Shown here piece after piece: positions 1 to 11,100 of a DNA stretch of 38,039 nucleotides. The notes under the pieces are model-generated. The model did no database searches and was not told the DNA's origin. It saw nothing but the letters and a program-made list of their open reading frames with translations. This DNA comes from Apostichopus parvimensis (lineage: Eukaryota; Echinodermata; Holothuroidea; Aspidochirotida; Stichopodidae): NCBI GenBank assembly GCA_000934455.1, contig KN882322.1, forward strand, positions 265,049-303,087, in the 5' to 3' direction. The position numbers were made by a program, and so were the translations under genes. Numbering within the stretch: the first letter of the stretch is position 1; every line of letters begins with the position of its first letter.

Positions 1-1981
1 ATGACATGTATATGCATGAAAGCATGCATATGTATGAATGCCATATTACTCAGGAACAGTAAAGCAGTAAACACCAAGTTGGAACCATATTTTATCTATT
101 GTCGTGTTCGTGAGAAGTTTCAAAGCAATTGCCATGACAACAAAGAGCAGCACTGTTCACACTGTCAGTACAAGTGTTTTGAAGCATGTTATTCGGGGAC
201 AGTATACAATTGTACTGAGCATAAAAAACTTTAAACTTCCGAAGTGGCTATATACAGCAGCTTCTATTCCTTTTGGCACTCATGTTATTCAATTATTAAA
301 ACATGGTTAACAACTTTTATTTTTCTGCTTTTTTTCTTCAAAGTTTTTTTATAGAAAAATATAACAAGTTTTAAAAATAATTATGAGGGAATGCTATAAA
401 TAGGAACATACTACACTAGAATAAACTATAAGATATTTCTCTACATTTCTATGTTACAACAAAAAAGAAGGAAATTTCCTATCTACAATCTATGCCTAAA
501 TTCCAATTTTTTTTTTTTATTGGTCCAATTCAGGTGAACCATATTTTAATTTTTTATTGAGCATCAAAATATTTGCATCATAATAGTTTTCAGATAATTG
601 ACTTCACGACAACAGAGTAAACCATTCAGGACAACTAACTAGTACCTGTGCTTGAACGAGTTATGACTTACACATCCAAAAAACGTTTCCAAAGTGAAGG
701 GACTTGAAACATTTTGAAAACTCCCCCCTTCCCCTTTTAAGTTCTATACAGCGGTATTGTAACAAGTTACGACTCAAGTAAAAATTTGTTTCAACATGAA
801 TCCTCTAAAACAAGTTTTGAGAAACTTTTTACAACTACGAGATACATAAGAGAATAGTGCAGTGACTCAAGTCAGTAAAACGGCTGGTAAATAACTAGAC
901 ATAAAAATTTAAAGTGACTTGGAACAGCTCTTCTTGGGCACCAAACTGAATCAAAGTAAGACTTGAATTTTATTCCTAACTTTCTAAAATTACGACATAT
1001 TTGCTATTTAACTTGAAATTGCGTTATTTTATTGCAGTCGAATAATTTACAGGTTATTTTTTTTAAATTTTCACTGGATTTGAAACAGTGAATTGACAAC
1101 TACATCACCTCCACAAAAGCTAGATTATTCCCCTTTCCAAAAATAGTTGACTGACAGATTAATGGTCCATTTCAACATGGACAACGACAGTGTTAATTTC
1201 AATCCAACTTAAATTTAGTTGACACATAGAGAGGTTAGGTTCGTTAGCAATCGTTTTTTTTCAGTTACTTTACTTGAAACAAAGCTGTTTTAAGAAATAA
1301 TGACAAGTGAGCAAAATTGCATTTTCTGTTTGCATCGGAGCAAAAGTACAGCCTTGAAGCATTTCACTACAGACTCCTCAATGATCATAAAGTCATAGAA
1401 ACTTGAGTCTGTATGGATCAAGAACATATCGAATGACAGAAATCTCTCAAAATAAGTGACAAATCAAAGTGTCGTATTCTCTCGAGACGTAACATTTCCT
1501 CCTAAAAGTAAATGTAGGAATCAAAGAGACAAAAAGAAGAAAAAAACTTCTCTACTGCTAAAAGCCTGTGTTGGTAAAACTTTCGAAATTGGAGGGCATG
1601 ACATTGCCATTACTATAAACGTTCCGCAGGACGTAATTTGGTGGAAGAACCATCCCACCCCCACCCACCACACCCCATTCTCTCACCCAGACTTGTTGTA
1701 AACACCTGATTTTTTAACTCTGTGAGGAGCTATGTGATCGTAGGTCAAAGTTGATGACTCGTGTCACAATGATCTGTAGAGGGATCATCAAGTTTTTTGC
1801 AGGAGAGCTTTAACCTACATAACATAATGCATCATGCATTTTCAACTCAAATTTCATGCCCATTTTTTATACAGAATCTTACAAAACGAAAAGAAACGAA
1901 CCGGGCAACCTGAAAGGAATTTGTTTCTAGACTCTTCTGTCTTCTTTCTGACTTTCAGCCCATCCTTGTGAAACACTGGTT
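1..1981. other. 3' flank of SHARK, no gene seen
   Basis: AT-rich DNA beyond the SHARK stop codon. It should hold the SHARK 3'UTR on the minus strand. The short open frames here show no recognisable protein features. No other repeats or RNA genes recognised. Confidence 0.6.
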
Positions 1982-1986
1982 TTATT
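1981..1986 (-). promoter_or_regulatory. AATAAA overlapping the SHARK stop codon
   Basis: TTTATT on the plus strand reads AATAAA on the gene strand and contains the TAA stop. If used as a poly(A) signal the 3'UTR would be very short. Other AATAAA matches on the gene strand lie further downstream, for example near 968-973 and 516-521, and could serve instead. Confidence 0.25.
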
Positions 1987-2191
1987 TCTTCCTCTTGCTG
2001 GGAGCTTGCCCAAATCCAGCATGATAGAAGCCTTGGTACAATTCCTCCTTACTAAGGCTGAGATTAAGTTGGTAGAATGTTGGCCTATCTTCCGCTTTGT
2101 ATGACCAACATGCCATCATCATCTCATAATCTGTTTCCTTAGCGGCTTTTGGCTTCTCTAATCTCTTCCCGGCTTCGATTCTCTTGATGAC
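1982..2191 (-). CDS. Shark: SHARK terminal exon and stop
   Basis: 210 nt. It encodes [14 protein letters not shown] and [16 protein letters not shown] (helix I with the conserved CW...RP), then a short tail ending QAPSKRKK and TAA at 1984-1982. Acceptor TTCAACAG. The stop codon lies inside an AATAAA hexamer. Confidence 0.93.
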   Translation of the reverse strand, partial: VIKRIEAGKRLEKPKAAKETDYEMMMACWSYKAEDRPTFYQLNLSLSKEELYQGFYHAGFGQAPSKRKK

Positions 2192-5100
2192 CTGTTGAAT
2201 CACGACAAGCACAAAAAAAAAACGATAAAAGACTTCCGTCGATTGCTGGGTTTAATTGTTTTGAATTTCGACCTGGGCAAGGGTCTTTCGAATGTTGGCA
2301 TGCTAAGGTAACTGCTAACTATTATTCATTACTACACAAGTACATGAAAAACTGACTAGGAATTTCAAAACTGTGGAAAAAAGGGCAAAGAAAATTATGG
2401 CTGGAGTGAGATTCAAACAGTAACCCATAGGTCACTGGTAAACCAGAGGTCACTGGTAACTAGAGCCAAAAATATTTTTGGCTCTTTGCCACCAGTTAGT
2501 CGTATTTAAGAAAAAAATGGTATGATGACCTATGACATATTTTCAACTTGTGGCTTTCGGAAAATGTTTTTATTTCTACCACTACTTCTCCTTTAAAAGT
2601 TTATCGTCACTTTCACTTTACTAAAAGCCAACATTGCCTGGAAATCTAGACACAGGTGAGACAACACCTGTAGCCTGAAACATATCCGTCTGTTTTAAGC
2701 TAATGTGATATGTCACACGCACATCTTTCCCACAGACATAGACTTCATCCAGATGTGAAATCCAGCAAGTTTGGCAACCAGACCGTCTTTGGGGAATATG
2801 ATCACCAAAACTTCATTTAAATGCTACTTCACGTACATTTTCATACATGAAGAAGATAACCTTCAGCTTTTAAAACGTAATAATATTACACAACCGATGC
2901 TAACTTAAAGGGATATTCCTGTTGCAGAAAATGTGAAAAAGATAATCACACCACACTGTTAATTGAAATACCCCTACTATCTCGTTACCTTGTTCCTAAC
3001 TCTTCATATAGCTAATTTGAATGTGAACTATTTATACCAGATAATAAACTTTACTTACTCCAGGAAGGGAATCAAGAGTATATAGGTGATCTGTGATATC
3101 AGTTTTTACAAAGTTTCTTCAAAAGCTTTTCGATTACCCTTTTATAATATTGTTGTAGATTTATCCTTGAAATATGATACATTTGGCATATTTGCTAATA
3201 TTTGTCAATGTTCTCTATACGTTCTAGAATTTTATCGAAATGCAACGTGTTTTGTAAGGAAACTTTTTTTCCCCCAATGGATAAATGATTTGAACTGCCA
3301 AAAAAGAAGAAAAAGACATGTTTTGTTTACATCACAAAGTCTCCTGTTGCCAGATGCATTCATCAAATTCCACAAAATTTACAAAATTGTATTTATGATC
3401 AAAAATGCTATGAACCTGGTTGTGACTATAAAATATATCCCAGCAGGTTTGGTAACGATGAATTTTGGCCACCGAAATATCCCTTTAACACTTATGTCCC
3501 GTAGCTTCCAGGCTATCCCAAGATGTCAGCTTAAATAATATGTTATTTGCATTCTGGCTACGAACACGTATCTGAATTAATATACACAAAAAATTTGAAT
3601 ACGAATACAAGAAGTTTTCTTTTGAGGGGCGGGGGGGGGGAAGTTTTGGGTTTACCTCAGCACCAGTTAATTCTCCGTAAGGCTGGTCACCGTAAGTGAA
3701 CATTTCCCACAGTGTTACGCCAAAACTCCAGACATCTGAACTGTGCGAGAAGGTTCCATAGTAGATGGACTCAGGTGCATACCTTGTACATATATGAAAG
3801 ATATCAAAATGTGGAAGTGATCCGCATAGTTAAGAGTTGCGGACATTTTAAGATTATGGTCTTGGTGTGAAGGCCATACAAGTTCCTTCTAAAACAACTT
3901 TACTACAGAAACCGGGGAATAATTTTTCCAGTTTATGCACTGCAAGATACTATACAAGATGGGTCAAGATGCTGTACAAGTTTAAAGATGTTAAGAGGGT
4001 TTCTACATAGGAACTATAGTATTCAATGAGAGAAAAAGATACAGAGCCTTCAAAAAATGCTACACAAAATTAATTCCCTGGTAACCCTTGGTAATGTCCA
4101 CACCCACAGACCTAAGTGGACACAATTCAAAATCGCCGCCCCTCTCACAGTGCAGCCCCATCTTCATGTCTCTTCATGGGGTATATCCCATAGGCTGGAA
4201 GCCTTAAAACTCCAACGCAATCAATTATATTAACAATTTAACCGTTTACACACTTGTATCAAGAGAGGTAGTTGAGATTAAGTGTCTTGCCTAAGACAGG
4301 GCAAACCTTTGATCACAAAGTCCATTGCATTAACCAAATTGACTACTACTTTATCAGTGAGGCTATTGAACATACCTACGACATACCTAGAAAATTGGTA
4401 CATTGGCTGGCATGAACCCGATATACTTGCTTACATTTCTTAAGCATCATCTTCTCCTAAGTTCTATTTTCTACTCATCTTAACTGTCAATAGATAATAA
4501 CTCACCATTTGACTGGCCACCTGCCCCCTGTCGTTGCTCGATAGTAATCGTTGTTAGCTCCAGTTGCTCTTGACAACCCAAAGTCACTGATTTTTGCCTG
4601 TCAGGGGATAGGTCAAATCATAAATGAAACAAGGGGGTGAAGTAACCATGGGAACGAGGTGGCACTACGGTACGAGCCGTCTTAATCATTCATAGTTAAG
4701 TCTCTGAGAGAAGCAGTGTTCTCCAAGTTGCTCTTATCTATTTACCTATTCAACTAAAGAGGTTTTGGGTGGGTAGGAGGAGAGGGGGAGGGAGGGAGTG
4801 GCAGGGGGAGAAGGGGAGGTGTCAGGGGAACAAGCTTCTTCATATGGTACTTCCCTCCCTCCACATACCCCTAAAACCCTCTTACATTTCCAACATGATG
4901 CACTTCAGTAAAAGATACATTTGAGGTAATGTTAAACTAGAAGGACTTCACTACTTGTTCCTTTTTACTTTTCTTGTTTGGTCTAATTCCCTACACAACA
5001 GCTTGCTGAAAGATTCACTTTAGCACACCCTCTGGGTCATAAGCAAAAGGCATTTCTTGTTACAAACTAACGTTCTGAAAATATTAATTCCCATCCAAAT

Positions 5101-8100
5101 TTGGAACAAAGAGATGCTAATTACTGTGATCTGGTTACTGAATATTAATTACAGTACAACACGAGAAAGGAAAAAATATAACAGTCACCTTTTGCAGATG
5201 AAATATCGTTAAGTTTTGTTTAAGTGGAAGGATGTTATTCTGAGGATAATACTAGGATTACCCAAAAACAGCTAATGACGAGGAATAACTTGTACAAAAC
5301 AGACTATAAACATGCTCAATTTGTTAGTGACCATGCTTCATGCTAGCAAATAAGCTAGACCAATGTGCATTGTGTTTTTAAATCCAAAATTGACCAAGAA
5401 ATAGTGAATATGTGAGACATTCATGTTATGTGAATTTTTGTTCTTTCTCACTACCCTAAAAAAAAGTCACCCAACCAGATGTAAGAATCTCGCCAATTTC
5501 AACGAAATTTTACAGTTTTTTTCAAAAACCGTGAACCTATCTTGATGCCATTTTTGGAATGTTTTTTGTACTTCATACAAGATCATGAAAATCATTTCTG
5601 TACATGTGGAAGCCATATCTTGTCTATATGGATAGAAGTTCCGTTAATTTATTTTGCAAATAACGCAGGGTCGGAATGAAAACAAGTACACATAAACAAG
5701 ACAATAAAGGTTAGGCGATCTCTCAGGATATTAAGACTACGTATAAAGTTCTCCAGAAAAAACTAAAACACTAAAAATATAAAACAATTTCATCTTTCGG
5801 TGAGTTTACCTGTTCGTTTGATTCCAGCAGAATATTTCTGGCTGCTAAGTCTCGATGTACAAACTTCTTCTCTTCCAAGTACATCATTCCGGAAGTGATT
5901 TGAGCCGCCCATAATCTCAGATCCCCTTCTGGGATCTCAGATGGATGATTCAGCAGGTGTTCCAATAGGGACCCCATTCCGACCAATTCTTGGACCTTCA
6001 AGAAAGAAAGAAAAACATGAGGAACAGAAAACAGAGTTATTTTCTTATATTCTTGCCTTTAATTTACATGATAGACATAGAACAAAATTCCATTATATTT
6101 ATCCCTTAAAATGTGAATAAAGATTCACTAGGTAGGTATACTCAATGGATGTAAATTCCAAAACTTACTGGTTTGGATATTTACGAGTGACGAGCTTACC
6201 TGTCTCCTCACAATCTTATCTACCATTAAAAGTGTCATCACACAGATTTCTTGTGGAAAAATTTCCTTTGGATTTGGTATAGGGTGACCCCTCGTATAGG
6301 GAATAAAAATCAGCAACTTGGTTGTACGGTTTCTGCGGAGAGTGTGCTGTCGTCTCATTAAGCATTAAATTTGAGAAGGGGACTAACCAAAAATAAATGG
6401 ATATTGATGAAGAAAGCTTAGATCAAAAGGACAGCAAATCTGTTGTGATGCTATAGGGTTATTAAAAAAGCTGACTATCGTCCAATCAATACTGAAGCGG
6501 ATACTCTCAGTATATATATATACTCAAGAGCTTGTTTCAATAATTAAGATTCCCCTAAAAGCACGACAAACTGGGCAGTGGGGGCTAACTTTGACAAAGA
6601 AAGTGAAAGCTGTTATATACAATGTTGGAATTGATATAGACTGTTTGGAATAACGGTGAACTTTCACTTCTGAGAAGGTCAACAATTCTCTCGGAAGAGC
6701 TATTTAACAATGTAATGGGATCAGTTCCAGTAAAGCAGAAAATCTAATTTTGGACACTTCAGTGGACACAAACATACTGCCAGCGTTGTGTGATACATCT
6801 CAGCGAAAAATGCAGATAAACCCAGAAACAAGAGACCAGTACCATTCAACATAAGAAAAACTTTTAGGAAAGTTGTCAGTTCATGTACAATACAGTTTAT
6901 TATGAAATAGAGGCCAATATTCCAAAAATAATGAACATTTATCATAAGTTTATCAGTTGTATTGCAGATATTGTGAATAAAATCAATTTGTCACCCTGGC
7001 ATTAAACTTTTCTGATGTAATAAACACACACACACACACATATGCAAAAATTGATGAATATTTTTAATACACAAAGTTCACACTTACCAACATCATTGGG
7101 GGTCCTACACATACCCCTAGAAGACGTACAATGCACTGGTGGTTAAGGCTACACATCACTTTGGCTTCCCTCAAAAACTCATTTTGTTGCGAGGTGTGCA
7201 TGTGGTCTGTGAGCAGGGTTTTCAGTGCTACAGAATGTTTGTGACCTTTGGAGTCCCTCCATGTACCTTCCAAGACAGTCCCAAATTCACCCTGGCCAAG
7301 TTCTTTACCTGAAATGAGTTTCAACACAAGTTTAACATGAATGTTTGAATTTCTCTCTCTCTAATCTTAATGATAGTCAGCCTTTAGAAGAGAAATGGGG
7401 GGGGGGCAGAGGAGGAGAAGGGGGCTAATACATTGCAACTTATGCAAATGAGATATAAATAAACATGATTGACAGGTGAAATCTTGAGTTGGTTACAACT
7501 CACTAAGTTAGACTTTATATTGAATATGCAAATATTTTATAAATATGTATCACTTGTCAAGAGGAAAACTAACAAGCTGTTATAATAAGAAAAACAGGAT
7601 AAGAAACAAAGCTTTTGAAGTATATGTTCAATGATGATATCACACACTACCCACTGTGATCCTGTTCCCTATCAAATGAAAGACTTTAATTGGCCACAAA
7701 AAAGAAGAGTTTCTTTTAAAATGATCAGGTAAGTGAGGAGATTTAAGTAAGGGCTTTCAACTAGGAGTGTGGAACATTGTTTTCTTCCATATACTGTAGC
7801 TTTACAAGGTCTGGCACCAGAAATATATCCCTCCAAGAAAACTGATTCTCGGATTATCAAACTTTAGGCACAGTTATACTCTTGATGTGTCAAACAAAAA
7901 TTTGAGTGTTGATAATGTTGCTATAGCCATTCCTATTTTTGAAGATATTCAGATACATAACATGCTAAAATCTCTGGAATTCTTCTTTAATTGCTAAATT
8001 GACAATGACCTTCGTTGCTCAAAGCAAGCCTAAATGCTGGCTGATATTCAATCAACAGTTTCATACATTCTCATACGTCAGCAAAATTTGTAATGCGTTG

Positions 8101-11100
8101 TAGACACGCTAGCTGAGGCCCCACCTCCCCCCCCCCAAAAAAAAGCCCCAAAACAAAACATAAACAAGAAAACTCTTTATCTTTTCCAAATTGGGTTTTG
8201 TGTTGCAGCTGAAGAACTGACCTAATGACCTGTGTGTTAGACTAAGTACTCCAGCCACTTTTTATGATATTATTGCTTTAAAACAGTCATTCACAAGGAG
8301 TGTTAGCTCAGTGGTTAACGCCGGTGCCATTCAATCATAAGGTCCCAAGTTCGAGTCACTCTAACATTAATGTATGCCGCCCAGTTGCAGAGTTGTCGAC
8401 AATTGACAATTCATAATCATGGACGTTAAATATGAATCTAAGAGACTGACTTCGGTCAGCTTGCGGCTTTGATAAGCCAATGAGGCTTCTTCGCGAGTTC
8501 CTGCATGCAGGAGGATCTAAAATACATACATTTCTTGAATAGTGAAAGTGGTACAGAGACGCGACTGGATAGATGGCGGTATTCATTAATGATTGACGAC
8601 ACTTCAATATTTGTGCCTGACCTCACCCTCAAATACTGACCTTTGCTGATCTGTTTGGCATCAATCACCTGTAGATCCTCCGTGCATCCTCCTCCTGGGG
8701 CATTCTGCATCGCCCTCTGAAGTTCTCGCCGTTGACGATCCATCTCCTTCTTCTCGTTTCCACGAATGGAGGACAGTATCCTTGAGAAGGCCCTTGGACC
8801 CTGAGTCTGAAAATGAAAAGAAACAGTATTAACATTTGGATCAATTTTTCAACATTGAGGTGAACTTAAAAATAAATAAATCAATTAAAAAAAAAGGTCA
8901 TGTGATACTCACAAAAAGATGGTGTATGAGAAACAGGTATTTCTATACATAAATAAACATTACAGAGTACTTTGAAAAAAGCAGGTTTTTGTTATGTTAA
9001 ATAGTTTTGAAAGTCTCCTTCCATGAATTTGTATATTTTCTTACTTTCTCCAGGTATATACTTCTAATCCACAAGTTATGTATGATAAATATCCTAAGAA
9101 GTCTCCTAGGTCATTTATTCCCATTGCTTGTTAGATTATACAATACCCTGCTCTATATCAATCTGTATTTGACTTGTTCTTTCCTACAACTCTTGTTTTA
9201 AATCTCCTCTCCTTTGTTTACTAAAATGACGAGAGTGAAATCAATCGGAGGTCAAAGTTTAAGATCTGATCATTTCGAAATCCCACAACTTTTGACATTA
9301 ATGAGTGACGGGCTTACCCATCTCCTCAAAACTTCAGCACTCTAGCTATCACATCTTATCTTCTGAAGGTATGGGCAGGTCGAAGTCTCACAGTTACGTA
9401 AAAGTTACGGCTATATTTTGTAGTAAGACAGTACTAGATCGATATTACAAAATAAATTACCATCATGACTCACAATAATATGCTATATCGCAATCCCTGC
9501 GGGAGTAAAATCTAGCAGCATACTTTTAACTGTATAAATTTCCGGAAGGATCAAACATGTTCCCAGCACGAACCCCCACTTCCAGGAACAGAACCCCTGT
9601 ATAATCCTTTTGATTATACAGGTGATAATTAAATGAAAAGTGAAAATAATACATCAATGCATGAATATGTACTCTGTGATTTTAAAAGCACTGTTCATGT
9701 ATGATATGACAAAGAAACAGTTCACCTTCAAACAAAAGAGTCCATGACAATATCCACTAAAGGCTTAGCATATCGAAAACAAAGAAAAAATTGGATAGAT
9801 TTCAATTTCACTCTATTCTTATTGTCATGGTTTTCAGAATTAAGTAACAGTACCTTGTGAATAAATAGCTTCTATATGACAGTGAGGAACTTTTGTTTTG
9901 TTTTAGTTCAAGCAATTATTAAACCATTCAAAAGCTTCACCACGATCAATTAACATGTGACACGGCAGCTACAAAATTAGTCACCTATTTTCAAGGAGTG
10001 GCTGAACGTTCAGGATTATCATGTATAGCATTCTAAGTAAGAGTTTTTCACTGTTTTTCGTACACAAACCTGTCATCAACAGAGGGTGGGAGGCTGGATT
10101 GATAATTTAGGACCCGCCGAATGTTTGCCAACTATGCAGTACATGTAAATGAAGAGGAACATAAGTCTCTGTTAGTGTTTGACTTCCATTTCAGTCAGTA
10201 AACTCTGCAGCTACAAATCATGTCTTGCATGGTTAAGATGCTTTTTTTAATGTAAATGTTAAAGCAGCGTCAGGGAGGGTCGTGTCCATCTAGACTTGAT
10301 GGGGNNNNNNNNNNNNNNNNNNNNNNNNNNNNNNNNNNNNNNNNNNNNNNNNNNNNNNNNNNNNNNNNNNNNNNNNNNNNNNNNNNNNNNNNNNNNNNNN
10401 NNNNNNNNNNNNNNNNNNNNNNNNNNNNNNNNNNNNNNNNNNNNNNNNNNNNNNNNNNNNNNNNNNNNNNNNNNNNNNNNNNNNNNNNNNNNNNNNNNNN
10501 NNNNNNNNNNNNNNNNNNNNNNNNNNNNNNNNNNNNNNNNNNNNNNNNNNNNNNNNNNNNNNNNNNNNNNNNNNNNNNNNNNNNNNNNNNNNNNNNNNNN
10601 NNNNNNNNNNNNNNNNNNNNNNNNNNNTGTATATATAAATATGCAGAACACATACAATTTGAACTCAAGGAAATGCTTGCTACAACACTGATATTAGCAC
10701 ATTTTCAAGTAAAGTATATGAACCAAGTTGGAGTTTTCCCCTTCAGTTTAGAGCAGGAAACAAAGAGTATGAAAACTAACTTGGCAATATAGTTTCATTT
10801 CAATTTTGACAGCCATTAAAAATAAATAAATAAACCAAAAGAGAGAGAAAAAAGAAGAAGAAAAAGAGTACTTGAACCTACCGTTGTGGGAGATGAAGGT
10901 CTCTCTTGGTCCTCCACACTCTGAACTCTGGGAGGTGGAGCAGGATATTTCTGTGAAGCTGGCACAGCAGATGGGGGCTGAATAGTTTTCCTTCCAGTGG
11001 TGGGAGGTGGACTTCTCAAAGGAGGGGGCAGTCCACATGAGGCGGTTCTTATTCCATCTGGAGGTGGATTCCGATGCGAAGTTCGACTGTTCTGTCCAGC

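Noticed and set aside
3086..3538. 150-codon plus-strand open frame
   Set aside because: It lies in a SHARK intron in AT-rich DNA, has no recognisable domain, and its composition looks like translated intron. Long chance frames are expected here.
6128..6358. 76-codon minus-strand frame between two kinase exons
   Set aside because: The flanking exons join in phase and in kinase alignment without it, and the peptide has no kinase features.
8297..8370. Possible functional tRNA gene
   Set aside because: A and B boxes are present but the T-stem and acceptor stem do not pair properly, and a SINE body follows.
10256..10792. Long frames across the N run
   Set aside because: They exist only because N codons are not stops.
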